Assembly: GCA_015257125.1 (NCBI GenBank)
Contig: JABZKU010000009.1
Coordinates: 1-64,000, forward strand
Source: Prevotellaceae bacterium
Lineage (GTDB): Bacteria > Bacteroidota > Bacteroidia > Bacteroidales > Bacteroidaceae
Direction: 5' to 3'
Length of the DNA: 64,000 bases
The translations under genes were made by a program, and so were the position numbers. Every line of letters starts with the position of its first letter. The stretch's first letter is position 1. This document shows, one piece after another, positions 44,439 through 53,038 of the stretch. Under the pieces are notes generated by a model. That model made no database searches. It saw only the letters and a list, made by a program, of their open reading frames with translations, and was not told the origin of the DNA.

Positions 44439-46799
44439 TTACTTCTTCTTAGTGGTACGACGTTTTGTCGTGGACTTCGCGGCCGTCTTCGAACCGGATT
44501 CAATGAGCGCGCGGCACTCTTCGAGCGTAAGTTCGCCGGCATGTTCGGCACGTTCCTTGGGAATCTTGTAGTTCTTGCCTTTATACTTGATATAAGGGCC
44601 GAAACGACCGACAAGCACCTCAAGTTCAGGTTCTTCCTCGAAGGAGAGCAGATGACTCTTCGCATCGGCTTCGCGCTTTTGGAGGATGAGTTCGACGGCG
44701 CGCTCGGGGGTGATCGTGAGCGGGTCTTCGTCTTTGGGAATCGACACGAACTTTTTGCCGTGCTGCACATAGGGACCGAAACGCCCTGCACCGATTTTGA
44801 TCACTTGATCTTCAAATTCGCCAAGTTCTCGGGGCAGTTTGCACAGTTCGAGGGCTTCTTCGAGGGTGATGGTAGCCAAACTTTGATCGGGCGAAAGGCG
44901 TGCGAAACGCGGTTTGTCATCACCTTCGCCATTGCCAATTTGGATCATCGGACCATAACGGCCGATTTTCACACTCACCGGCTGACCGCTTTTGGGATCA
45001 TCGCCGAGATAGCGTTCGCCCACGCGAGTTTCGCTGCGCTCGGCCAGTACGGTGTCGACTTGGGGCTCCAAATCTCCGTAGAAAGTGCGAATGAGTTCCG
45101 TCCAATTCTTGGTACCTTCTGCCACGAGGTCGAAATCATGTTCGACATTGGCCGTGAAGTTGTAGTCCATAATGGAGGGGAATTTGTCCATCAAGAAGTC
45201 ATTCACCACAATACCGATGTCGGTCGGAACCAGTTTACCGCGGTCGCTGCCGTAATTCTCACTGCTCTGCTCGGTCGTGATCTCATTACCGGAGAGGGTG
45301 ACGAGGGTGATGGGACGTGACTTACCTTCATTCTCTCCGCGGCGCACATATTCTCGCGCTTGAATGGTTGAAATGGTGGGCGCGTAGGTCGAAGGACGAC
45401 CGATGCCGAGCTCTTCGAGTTTGTGCACGAGCGAGGCTTCACTGTAACGCGCCGGGGGCAAGCTGTAACGCTGACGAGCGGTGAGCGTTTGACGCTTCAA
45501 TTCTTGTCCTTCTACCATCGGAGGTAAAAGACCTTCTGCCGCGAGATTGTCGGAAGTTTCGTTCTCGCTGTCGTCAAAGCTCTCACGATAGACGCGCAAG
45601 AAGCCTTCAAACTTCACGACTTCGCCGGTGGCGACAAAATGGTGTTCACTGCCGTCGATCTGAATGAGCACAGTGGTACGTTCCAACTGGGCATCGGCCA
45701 TTTGGCAGGCGACTGTACGCTTCCAAATCAGGTCATAAAGACGCTTTTCTTGCGCAGTTCCTTTGATTTCGCTCCGACGCATGTCGGTGGGACGGATGGC
45801 TTCGTGCGCTTCTTGGGCACCTTTGGCGTGCGTGTGGTAGCGACGACGCTTATGGTAGTCTGCTCCCATCAATTCGGTGATGACCGGTCCGACCGTATTG
45901 AGGCAAAGATCGGAAAGGTTCATCGAGTCGGTACGCATGTAGGTGATCAAACCCGCTTCGTAGAGCTTCTGTGCGACGCGCATTGTGGTGCCTACCGAGA
46001 AACCCATCTTGCGTGCGGCATCTTGCTGCAACGTCGAGGTGGTGAAGGGAGGAGCCGGTGTGCGCTTAGAGGGCTTTGTGGCAATCGAGCCGATGGTGAA
46101 ACGCGCATTTTTGCAGTGTTCGAGGAAGGCTTGGGCTTCTTCGACCGTGGCAAAGCGATGATTCAACTCCGCATCGAGTTGCGCGGTTTGGCCGTCTGCA
46201 CCGTCTACGATGAAACGGGCGAGCAGACGGAAATTGCTCTCGCTTTCGAAAGCAGCAATTTCGCGTTCGCGCTCCACAATGAGGCGAACCGTCACGCTCT
46301 GCACACGACCGGCGGAAAGGCCGGCGCGCACTTTGTGCCACAACACGGGCGAAAGGCGGAAACCTACCAAGCGATCGAGTACGCGACGCGCTTGTTGCGC
46401 ATCTACCAAGTTGAGATCGATCGTACGCGGATGCTCAATGGCGTCGAGGATGGCAGGTTTCGTAATTTCGTGGAATACAATACGGCGCGCGGTGGCCGGA
46501 TCGAGTTTAAGGACTTCCGCAAGGTGCCAAGAGATGGCTTCTCCCTCGCGGTCCTCATCGGAAGCCAACCAAACGGTCTCGCATTTCTTGGCTTGCGCGC
46601 GCAAATCGCTGACAATTTTCTTCTTGTCGTCGGGAATTATATAGACGGGCGCAAAAGTTTTCGGGTCAACGCCGAAATCTTTTTTCGCCAAATCGCGGAT
46701 GTGTCCGAAGCTGGACATGACCTTAAAGTCGTCGCCGAGAAAGCGTTCGATGGTCTTGGCCTTCGCGGGGCTCTCCACGATCACTAAGTTCTTCTGCAT
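44439..46799 (-). CDS. topA: DNA topoisomerase I
   Basis: Type IA topoisomerase relaxing negative supercoils. The 786-residue protein has the N-terminal Toprim part (NLVIVESPAKAKTIERFLG, and SDEDREGEAISWH with the metal-binding acidic residues), the active-site tyrosine in GLITYMRTDSMNLS, and LEELGIGRPSTYAPTI. The C-terminal third has repeated segments of the type GRFGPYIKYKGKNYKIPK instead of cysteine zinc fingers, as in many Bacteroidetes. A basic tail ends the protein (TKRRTTKKK). The -7 box lies close upstream at 46819-46826. Confidence 0.95.
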   Translation of the reverse strand: MQKNLVIVESPAKAKTIERFLGDDFKVMSSFGHIRDLAKKDFGVDPKTFAPVYIIPDDKKKIVSDLRAQAKKCETVWLASDEDREGEAISWHLAEVLKLDPATARRIVFHEITKPAILDAIEHPRTIDLNLVDAQQARRVLDRLVGFRLSPVLWHKVRAGLSAGRVQSVTVRLIVEREREIAAFESESNFRLLARFIVDGADGQTAQLDAELNHRFATVEEAQAFLEHCKNARFTIGSIATKPSKRTPAPPFTTSTLQQDAARKMGFSVGTTMRVAQKLYEAGLITYMRTDSMNLSDLCLNTVGPVITELMGADYHKRRRYHTHAKGAQEAHEAIRPTDMRRSEIKGTAQEKRLYDLIWKRTVACQMADAQLERTTVLIQIDGSEHHFVATGEVVKFEGFLRVYRESFDDSENETSDNLAAEGLLPPMVEGQELKRQTLTARQRYSLPPARYSEASLVHKLEELGIGRPSTYAPTISTIQAREYVRRGENEGKSRPITLVTLSGNEITTEQSSENYGSDRGKLVPTDIGIVVNDFLMDKFPSIMDYNFTANVEHDFDLVAEGTKNWTELIRTFYGDLEPQVDTVLAERSETRVGERYLGDDPKSGQPVSVKIGRYGPMIQIGNGEGDDKPRFARLSPDQSLATITLEEALELCKLPRELGEFEDQVIKIGAGRFGPYVQHGKKFVSIPKDEDPLTITPERAVELILQKREADAKSHLLSFEEEPELEVLVGRFGPYIKYKGKNYKIPKERAEHAGELTLEECRALIESGSKTAAKSTTKRRTTKKK

Positions 46800-46818
46800 A
46801 TACTGTTTATTTTGGGTG

Positions 46819-46826
46819 CAAAAATA
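46819..46826 (-). promoter_or_regulatory. topA promoter -7 box
   Basis: Read on the minus strand, TATTTTTG, 20 bases before the topA start; the leader would be only about a dozen bases. It probably drives topA-aroK and perhaps the following genes. Confidence 0.6.
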
Positions 46827-47023
46827 CGCTGACAGCGTCGATACACCAAATAAATCTGCCCTTTTTTCCGTTCCTACTCATCTTATAATAAGAGAACGCG
46901 CCGCCGGTGTCGCAAAACACCGACGGCGAGAGCAGAAAAAGGAATAATCACCTGCGCCATTCTACACAGAAACCTGCGTGGCGCAGACGTATATCTTCAA
47001 AATGAGGACCGATCTGCATGCCT

Positions 47024-47434
47024 TCAACGCAAGGCCAAAGCGGCATCTTCGGCGGCTTCCATGATTTCGCGTTCGCCGGGGCCTTTGTCGTTGATACCCA
47101 CCAAGTGCAACACGCCGTGCACGAGCACGCGGTGCAACTCTTCGTCATAGGGACGGCCGAAGAGTTCGGCGTTCGTGCGCACTGTATCGAGCGAAATATA
47201 GAGATCGCCCGAAAGCACATCGGCCGCGCTGTAGTCGAAAGTAATGATATCGGTGTAATAATCGTGCTGAAGGTAGCGACGGTTCACATCGAGTATCTCC
47301 TCGTCGTTGCAAAACACGTAGTTCACCTCGCCCAAACGCCGACCGTGCGAGGCCACAACGCGGCGCAACCAAGCGGTTTCACGCGCAACATCGAGCGGAG
47401 GAACCGGAAGTGAGAGCGCATTAAATGTAATCAT
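47024..47434 (-). CDS. ybeY: Endoribonuclease YbeY
   Basis: A metal-dependent RNase of the UPF0054 family that acts in 16S rRNA 3'-end maturation and ribosome quality control. The 136-residue protein has DYYTDIITFDYS and the zinc-type motif HGVLHLVGINDKGPGE. In most bacteria the motif ends in a third histidine (HGxLHLxGxDH); the IND variant seen here is common in Bacteroidetes. It follows ruvB on the minus strand by 21 bases, so the two are probably cotranscribed. Confidence 0.9.
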   Translation of the reverse strand: MITFNALSLPVPPLDVARETAWLRRVVASHGRRLGEVNYVFCNDEEILDVNRRYLQHDYYTDIITFDYSAADVLSGDLYISLDTVRTNAELFGRPYDEELHRVLVHGVLHLVGINDKGPGEREIMEAAEDAALALR

Positions 47435-47455
47435 AACAAACTGTGGTTCAGAAAC

Positions 47456-48496
47456 TCAAAACAAGGAAGGTTCTTCGGCGGAAACGCCGTAAGGGGTGCG
47501 ACCAAGGTGCGTATAAGCCAGCTCCGTCACCTCACGACCGCGCGGTGTGCGGCGAATGAAACCCTCTTTGATCAAGAACGGCTCATATACTTCTTCCACT
47601 GTGCCGGCATCTTCGCCAATGGCCGTGGCGATAGTCGTCACTCCCACGGGACCACCCTTGAACTTATCGATGATGGTGGTCAAAATCTTGTTGTCGATTT
47701 CGTCGAGACCGAAGCGATCGATATTCAACGCCTCGAGCGCAATCCGCGCAATGGGCACATCGATCGCGCCGTCGCCCTTCACTTCGGCAAAATCGCGTAC
47801 GCGGCGCAAGAGCGCATTGGCAATACGCGGTGTACCGCGGGAACGTCCGGCCACTTCGGCCGCGGCTTTCGGATCCATCGGCACACCTAAAATGTGCGCC
47901 GAGCGCTGCACGATGTCGCAAAGCGTCGCCGAATCGTAGTACTCCAAGTGGAGATTGATCCCGAAACGGGCGCGAAGCGGTGCGGTGAGCAGACCGCTGC
48001 GCGTCGTAGCACCGACAAGCGTGAAGGGATTGAGGTCGATTTGGATGGAACGCGCCGAAGGCCCTTTGTCGATCATGATATCGATGCGATAATCCTCCAT
48101 CGCCGAATAGAGATATTCCTCCACTACCGGCGACAAACGATGTATTTCATCGATGAAAAGCACATCATTCGGCTCTAACGAGGTGAGCAATCCCGCCAAG
48201 TCACCGGGTTTGTCGAGCACCGGCCCCGAGGTGAGCTTAAAACCCACCCCCAATTCGTTGGCAATAATGTTGGAAAGCGTCGTTTTACCCAAGCCCGGAG
48301 GACCATGCAGGAGCGTATGATCGAGCGGTTCACCGCGACGGCGAGCTGCTTCGACAAAGATGCGCAAATTGTCCACGACTTTCGTTTGACCGGTGAAGTC
48401 ATCGAACGAAAGTGGGCGCAAAGCATTTTCAAACTCTCGCTCTGTCGTTGGCGGTGTCTGCTGTTCGGAGCGAATGTCGAAAGTATCTTCTAACAT
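47456..48496 (-). CDS. ruvB: Holliday junction helicase RuvB
   Basis: The AAA+ motor of RuvAB branch migration. The 346-residue protein has LRPLSFDDFTGQ, Walker A HGPPGLGKTTLS, Walker B VLFIDEIHRL, sensor TLVGATTRSGLLTAPLRARFG, and the C-terminal winged helix ending in RTPRGREVTELAYTHLG. The ATG at 48496 gives the family start MLEDTFDIRS; the frame extends to 48535 without homology. Confidence 0.95.
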   Translation of the reverse strand: MLEDTFDIRSEQQTPPTTEREFENALRPLSFDDFTGQTKVVDNLRIFVEAARRRGEPLDHTLLHGPPGLGKTTLSNIIANELGVGFKLTSGPVLDKPGDLAGLLTSLEPNDVLFIDEIHRLSPVVEEYLYSAMEDYRIDIMIDKGPSARSIQIDLNPFTLVGATTRSGLLTAPLRARFGINLHLEYYDSATLCDIVQRSAHILGVPMDPKAAAEVAGRSRGTPRIANALLRRVRDFAEVKGDGAIDVPIARIALEALNIDRFGLDEIDNKILTTIIDKFKGGPVGVTTIATAIGEDAGTVEEVYEPFLIKEGFIRRTPRGREVTELAYTHLGRTPYGVSAEEPSLF

Positions 48497-48566
48497 AAAG
48501 AGAAAGCGGAATAGAAGCGTAACAGAAAAGCGCACAGTCTACAGACCGGCGCCGGAAAAGCAGCCG

Positions 48567-49004
48567 TCAATCGCCGAGCGGTTGCACACGGCACACAAAT
48601 TCGAGGCTGTCGTCGTGGCGCAAATCGAGTGCATGATAGTTGCGTACGATGCGAAATTCGCGGATACGAAAGCCCACCGTGCGCCCCATCGTGAAGTCTG
48701 CGCCGGGCAAATCACGTTTATCGACATAAACCGTGCGGCGCACGGCCGGCATACGCAGCGTGTCGTCCACGGCCGGAGCGGCGGTCAGCACCAACTGCGC
48801 TTCATCGCGACAATCACAACTATAACGCACGCGCGCTTCGTAACGTCCGGCAGCTGCCGGTTGCCACTGTTCGTTTACCCGTTCCGGATCGACGGGAGCC
48901 GGTTCAGGTGCATCGTGGTCGCATGCGGCGCCGAAACTGAGGGCTGCGACGAACAAAAGCGGTGCGCCTGCACGACGAAAACGAGAAATCAACGAGGGGT
49001 TCAT
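48567..49004 (-). CDS. Putative lipoprotein
   Basis: A 145-residue protein with a signal peptide ending in a lipobox (LSFGAAC), so it is probably an outer-membrane lipoprotein. The mature part has no family I recognise; it has a Cys pair (SCDC) and reads as a small beta-rich domain (YEARVRYSCDC, LRHDDSLEFVCRV). It lies 70 bases before ruvB on the same strand and after rpsT, but its terminator-separated position suggests an independent unit. Function unknown. Confidence 0.65.
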   Translation of the reverse strand: MNPSLISRFRRAGAPLLFVAALSFGAACDHDAPEPAPVDPERVNEQWQPAAAGRYEARVRYSCDCRDEAQLVLTAAPAVDDTLRMPAVRRTVYVDKRDLPGADFTMGRTVGFRIREFRIVRNYHALDLRHDDSLEFVCRVQPLGD

Positions 49005-49131
49005 GAGTCAGTGAAGGATTTCGGCAAAAGGCGCTCCTTTTAAGTAACGAAGGAGGCTCATTTTGGTGAGCAGCGGTGCGGTGCACTCCATCCTATCGAC
49101 GAGTGCTGCACCTTTGCCGAATATAGACGAA

Positions 49132-49166
49132 AAACGGAGTCAGCGCCCGAGGGTGCGACTCCGTGT
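49132..49166 (-). terminator. Terminator after rpsT
   Basis: GGAGTC-type arms enclose GCACCCTCGGGCGC; on the minus strand the stem (GGAGTCGCACCC with GGCGCTGACTCC) is followed by GTTTTT. Confidence 0.7.
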
Positions 49167-49188
49167 GTATCGAGATCTGTCGGCCGTA

Positions 49189-49443
49189 TCAGGCGAGCTT
49201 GCTCACATGGAGCATGATGCTCGACTTGATGTTCGAAGCCTTGTTCTTGTGGATGACGTTCGTCTTAGCGAGCTTGTCAAGCATCTTCTGCACTTTGGGG
49301 AGAAGTTCTACGGCAGCTGCCTTGTCGGTCGTGGCGCGGAGCTTGCGCACGGCGTTACGCATCGTCTTAGCATAGTAGCGATTGTGCAAGCGACGAGTGG
49401 CGGTCTGACGAATTCTTTTCACAGAGGATTTGTGATTTGCCAT
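49189..49443 (-). CDS. rpsT: 30S ribosomal protein S20
   Basis: An 84-residue basic, helical protein starting MANHKSSVKRIRQTATRRLHNR, which is the S20 signature, and ending in a helix rich in Lys, Asn and Ser (KNKASNIKSSIMLHVSKLA). It binds 16S rRNA early in 30S assembly. It stands alone with a terminator downstream; a TATATTTC box at 49467-49474 (minus strand) may be its promoter. Confidence 0.95.
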   Translation of the reverse strand: MANHKSSVKRIRQTATRRLHNRYYAKTMRNAVRKLRATTDKAAAVELLPKVQKMLDKLAKTNVIHKNKASNIKSSIMLHVSKLA

Positions 49444-49604
49444 TTTGAATAGGAATTTGTTAGTTCGAAATATATAGAATTGACTGCCGGCACTCTTCAG
49501 CAGGAGGAAAATAGGCGTCTCCCGACGATGCTGCTTCAGACGTTACCTGGATGTTCTAAAACAAAGCGGGGAATTCTTGCGAACTCCCCACAGTCGATTG
49601 ATTG

Positions 49605-49676
49605 TAGTCCCTAGGAGAGTCGAACTCCTCTTTTGAGAATGAAAATCTCACGTCCTAACCGATAGACGAAGGGACC
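49605..49676 (-). tRNA. tRNA-Glu (anticodon TTC)
   Basis: The minus strand folds as a cloverleaf of 72 bases. The acceptor stem is GGTCCCT with AGGGACT (one G-T wobble), the anticodon arm TGAGA-loop-TCTCA carries TTC in the loop, and the T arm has GTTCGACTC. CCA is not encoded, as is usual in Bacteroidetes. Confidence 0.92.
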
Positions 49677-49870
49677 GTTTTGCTTAAGGTTTGACAGCGT
49701 CGCTTGTGGTGTGCCGTTGTTCCTTGTTTGCGAGTGCAAAGGTAGCACATTTTTCTCAATCTCCAAATAGTTCGGCCATTTTTTTTCGCGAAAAGTGCAT
49801 TTTCCCTCCATTTTCTTCATTTCACCCCCTTTTTCGGGGCAAAAAACGGGGTAAAGCCTATTTTTTGCCG

Positions 49871-49878
49871 TACTTTCG
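49871..49878 (+). promoter_or_regulatory. Possible recO promoter, almost leaderless
   Basis: TACTTTCG deviates by one base from TAnnTTTG and ends only 4 bases before the recO ATG, so a transcript from it would start at or within the first codons. Confidence 0.3.
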
Positions 49879-49882
49879 CCGC

Positions 49883-50605
49883 ATGTTACTTCAAGACCAA
49901 ATTTTGGTACTCCGCACCCTTCGTTATGCCGACGACCGTTTAATCGTCGAAGCCCTCGCACGCACACACGGGCGCGTTTCTTTTATGGTGCGCATCACAC
50001 ATTCACCGCGCGCCACCGTGCGTCACACCTTATTTACGCCGCTGGCCGTGATCGACACGGAGTGGAATCGCCCACGAACGGGGCAACTCGGCAAACCGCT
50101 CGCTGCTCGCGTTGCACAACCGCGGCTCACACTCCACACCATGCCGGCCAAAACCGCCGTGGTACTCTTCTTATCCGAGATGCTCCTCCATGTGGTGCAC
50201 AGCGAGGAGGCCGACGAAAAGGTTTTCGACTTCGTGGCGGCGGCCTTGCAGTGGCTCGACACCGCCGAGCGCGACTACGCCAATTTCCATTTGGTCTTTC
50301 TCATGCGCCTCACGCGCTTTCTCGGCATCGCCCCCGACCTCTCGCAGGCCGGACTCCCCTACTTCGATTTGGTGGGCGGCCGATTTGCCGGCGTGCGTCC
50401 CATGCACACGCACATCTTGGAAGGCGAGGAGGCAAAAGCGTTTGCCAATCTGTTGCGCATGAATTTTTCGACCATGCATCTCTTCCGCTTCTCGCGCGCG
50501 CAGCGCAACCGCATTCTCGATGTACTCATCGTCTACTACCGATTGCACCTCGCCGCCATGCCCGAGCTCAAGAGTCCGGACGTCTTGCGCGCCCTTTTCG
50601 ACTGA
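49883..50605 (+). CDS. recO: DNA repair protein RecO
   Basis: RecO loads RecA with RecR in RecF-type recombination. The 240-residue protein starts with the OB-fold region LQDQILVLRTLRYADDRLIVEALARTHGRVSFMVR, which is typical, followed by a helical domain (EMLLHVVHSEEADEKVFDF, FLGIAPDL, YFDLVGGRF). The C-terminal zinc cysteines of many RecO proteins are absent, as in other Bacteroidetes RecO. The ATG at 49883 is chosen because the frame upstream to 49691 overlaps tRNA-proximal sequence without homology. recJ and recQ elsewhere in this window belong to the same repair pathway. Confidence 0.85.
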   Translation: MLLQDQILVLRTLRYADDRLIVEALARTHGRVSFMVRITHSPRATVRHTLFTPLAVIDTEWNRPRTGQLGKPLAARVAQPRLTLHTMPAKTAVVLFLSEMLLHVVHSEEADEKVFDFVAAALQWLDTAERDYANFHLVFLMRLTRFLGIAPDLSQAGLPYFDLVGGRFAGVRPMHTHILEGEEAKAFANLLRMNFSTMHLFRFSRAQRNRILDVLIVYYRLHLAAMPELKSPDVLRALFD

Positions 50606-50606
50606 T

Positions 50607-51365
50607 TCAGCCGCCGCACACCCACAAACGCGGGATTTCATCTTCGCCCCAGGGCGCAAAACCTTCATATTCGAAGTCACGCAAATCCTCCGGGCGCACA
50701 ATGCGGTGCGTAAGGACATGTCGCGTCAAGGCACCGCGCATCATTTTGGCATAGACGACAATGGTCTTCTGCTTGTCCCCTTGCATCACGCGAAACTCCG
50801 GCGAGATCACTTGCACCGTACGTTCCACGCGTGCCCAATCGAAGAGGCGTTTCATCTCTCCGCTCGCCAGATAGAGCAACATCCCGTCGTCGGCCTGCAC
50901 GCTCTCAATGAGCACGTCGGTGAGCAAGGGCTTCCAATAATCGAAAAGCGAACGTCCCTCCGCGCCGGGGGCCGGCACCGTTCCTTCCAAACGATAAGAC
51001 GCAATGGCGTCGAGGGGGCGATTGAGCCCATAGAGGAAAGAAGTGATCCACAAATGCGCCTGTGCGTAGTCCATCTCCTCTGCGCTGAACTCCTCGGCGC
51101 GAAGATGCTGATACGCCATGCCGGCATAAATGAGTGAGGCGGGCGCTGTCTTGGGTTCGGCGAGCAAGGCGGCAAAATCCATGGCCGCCCGCGCACCGAG
51201 ACGCGGCGTGGTGCCCAAGATAGTGGCCAACTCCTCGCCGTCGTAGCGACTCATGTGGGCGGCGATATCAAGGGCTTGAGACAAAAAGCGCGGTGTGCTG
51301 ACCGCAAACGAAGAAGTAGGCACAGACGAGTGCATTTTCTTGGCAGGCGAAAGAAGTATCTGCAT
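50607..51365 (-). CDS. yaaA: Peroxide stress protein YaaA
   Basis: A YaaA/DUF328-family protein of 252 residues, which lowers free iron during hydrogen peroxide stress in the bacteria studied. It begins MQILLSPAKKM, the family hallmark, and has AMYGMAYQ-like AGMAYQHL, LNRPLDAIASYRLEG, and VISPEFRVMQGDKQKTIVVYAKMMRGALTRH shared by the family. The ATG at 51365 is the family start. It converges with recO, whose stop is 1 base away. Confidence 0.9.
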   Translation of the reverse strand: MQILLSPAKKMHSSVPTSSFAVSTPRFLSQALDIAAHMSRYDGEELATILGTTPRLGARAAMDFAALLAEPKTAPASLIYAGMAYQHLRAEEFSAEEMDYAQAHLWITSFLYGLNRPLDAIASYRLEGTVPAPGAEGRSLFDYWKPLLTDVLIESVQADDGMLLYLASGEMKRLFDWARVERTVQVISPEFRVMQGDKQKTIVVYAKMMRGALTRHVLTHRIVRPEDLRDFEYEGFAPWGEDEIPRLWVCGG

Positions 51366-51737
51366 AAATACGAGAAAGACATTCAAAAGAAAACGGGGGC
51401 GTAACCTGCGCCCCACAAGGCATTTCACAAGGAACAGGAAAAGCGAGAAGCACAGCGCGAGGTGTTTTGATCGAAACCGAACATTTCGCTTTCCACCTCA
51501 CACTCCTTATATATACGCGTGCGCGCGTAGAAATCGCCCGAAAGGAAACGGCAACCGGTCGGAGCGTTGTTTTTTCGATCTACCGATCGTACAACAACGA
51601 AAAACCTTTGCACCATCGCCTTCACTCCCCCACCCTTTCAACCCCAATCGGTTGCACGGGCGGGCAAGGAGTGAAGGCGATGTGCAGTAGCGCCGGACAA
51701 CGACGAAAGATTAACACACGAAGTGCGTCACCGCGCC
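51366..51737. other. Spacer between yaaA and luxS with an inverted repeat
   Basis: About 370 bases with no supported gene; contains the inverted repeat at 51614-51682. Confidence 0.5.
51614..51682. repeat. Intergenic inverted repeat
   Basis: CATCGCCTTCACTCC at 51614-51628 is exactly complementary to 51668-51682, with 39 bases between. The CCTTCAC core is shared with the element at 19320-19489. It could fold downstream of luxS (minus strand) but lacks a clean T-run, so it is not an obvious terminator. Confidence 0.65.
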
Positions 51738-52217
51738 TCAATCGGGATAAGTCAACCGATCGGGGGTAAGATTGCGCAGCACCTCGTCGAGATACTTGCG
51801 CGCTTCCCATTGTGCCATGGGCAGATCCATCAAACGGAAGTTACCGCAGTCGCGCGCTGTGGCGCCGGGCACTTCGCCCTCAAAGGCCGCGATAAATTCG
51901 TAGGTCTCGATGAGCAGCGGGATGATCTCGCTCGAGGTGAGATCGCCTTTCAAAATCAGGTAATTTCCCGTCAGGCAACCCATGGGTCCCCAATAGATCA
52001 CGCGATCTGCCCAAACGGGGTGATTGCGCAGGAAGGTCGCAGCGAGGTGCTCCATGGTGTGAATGGCATTGACATGCAAGGCCGGTTCGCGGTTGGGCGC
52101 TTTCATGCGCACATCGAAAGTGGTGACGATTTCGTCGCCCACGCGATCTTGACGACTCACATAAACCCCACGGCGCAGCGTGAGGTGGTTGACGGTGAAG
52201 GAGGGTATTTTTTTCAT
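51738..52217 (-). CDS. luxS: S-ribosylhomocysteine lyase LuxS
   Basis: Cleaves S-ribosylhomocysteine to homocysteine and DPD, the precursor of the AI-2 signal. The 159-residue protein has the metal-binding HTMEH motif, the catalytic-cysteine region GPMGCLTGNYL, and ARDCGNF with the third metal ligand cysteine. Length is typical. It follows mtnN by 12 bases on the same strand, so the two enzymes of the S-adenosylhomocysteine route are cotranscribed. Confidence 0.95.
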   Translation of the reverse strand: MKKIPSFTVNHLTLRRGVYVSRQDRVGDEIVTTFDVRMKAPNREPALHVNAIHTMEHLAATFLRNHPVWADRVIYWGPMGCLTGNYLILKGDLTSSEIIPLLIETYEFIAAFEGEVPGATARDCGNFRLMDLPMAQWEARKYLDEVLRNLTPDRLTYPD

Positions 52218-52229
52218 GCGAAAGGCGTT

Positions 52230-52946
52230 TCAAAAAGTAGTGGGAATGCGCGAAAGGAAAGTGCGTGTGATGCCGAACGAACGATCGGCCATCGTGCCCC
52301 AGAAGTCTTGATATTGTTCCCAATGGGCTTCGGCGCCCGGCGTGTCGCTGATGACACGGAAACTCAGGAACGGCACGTTGTGAAGGTGACAGGCGTGGGC
52401 GATGGCCGCACTCTCCATGTCTACGGCCAGCGCTTCGGGGAAGGCGCCGAGCACAGCCTTGAGTTCCGCGGGATCGGTGATGAACTTGTCGCCGGTGCAG
52501 GTCAGTCCGCAGCACACAGGCGTCTCGACGGCGGGATCGTCGGCCAAGTCGCGCGCCACAGCCAGCAAACGTGCGTCGGCATCGAAGCGAGCCGGCAGTC
52601 CCTGTACCTGACCGTAGGCATTGCCCTCGCCGCACCACACATCGTGGTAGACGGTAGAAGCGGCAGCCACCACGCCCATCACACCGGGTTCGGGTGCGAG
52701 CCCGCCGGCACAGCCCGTACTGATCATCGCATCGGGACAATGAGCAGCGATCAGCGACGCCGCCGTGAGTGCCGCGTTCACCTTGCCGATGCCGCTCATG
52801 GCCAGCACCACCGTGTGGTCGCCCAAACGTCCCGTCAATACGGGGGGCGCACCGAAAGTGGCAGCGGGAAGTTCGGCGCAGTCCGTGAGCAGCGCCGCAA
52901 TTTGGTCATGCTCGACTTGCATGGCCGTGATGATTCCTATTTTCAT
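52230..52946 (-). CDS. mtnN: 5'-methylthioadenosine/S-adenosylhomocysteine nucleosidase
   Basis: Removes adenine from methylthioadenosine and S-adenosylhomocysteine; the product of the latter is the LuxS substrate. The 238-residue protein has the start MKIGIITAMQVEHDQIAALL with the catalytic-acid region, VLAMSGIGKVNAA, STGCAGGL, FPEALAVDMESAAIAHAC (the ribose-binding ME pair), FLSFRVISDTPG and the catalytic Asp there. It is the first gene of the mtnN-luxS operon, with a -7 box at 52974-52981. Confidence 0.95.
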   Translation of the reverse strand: MKIGIITAMQVEHDQIAALLTDCAELPAATFGAPPVLTGRLGDHTVVLAMSGIGKVNAALTAASLIAAHCPDAMISTGCAGGLAPEPGVMGVVAAASTVYHDVWCGEGNAYGQVQGLPARFDADARLLAVARDLADDPAVETPVCCGLTCTGDKFITDPAELKAVLGAFPEALAVDMESAAIAHACHLHNVPFLSFRVISDTPGAEAHWEQYQDFWGTMADRSFGITRTFLSRIPTTF

Positions 52947-52973
52947 CGTGGAGTTTTTATGGAGATTTGCCTA

Positions 52974-52981
52974 CAAAAATA
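52974..52981 (-). promoter_or_regulatory. mtnN promoter -7 box
   Basis: Read on the minus strand, TATTTTTG, 28 bases before the mtnN start. The opposite-facing yfhO box is only 23 bases further, so the two promoters share upstream DNA. Confidence 0.6.
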
Positions 52982-53003
52982 CGGCTTTTCGGCCGACATT
53001 GTG

Positions 53004-53011
53004 TAACTTTG
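53004..53011 (+). promoter_or_regulatory. Promoter -7 box of the YfhO-type gene
   Basis: TAACTTTG, matching TAnnTTTG, 28 bases before the start at 53039. Confidence 0.6.
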
Positions 53012-53038
53012 CCACTTAATAATCATGTAACTAATCAG

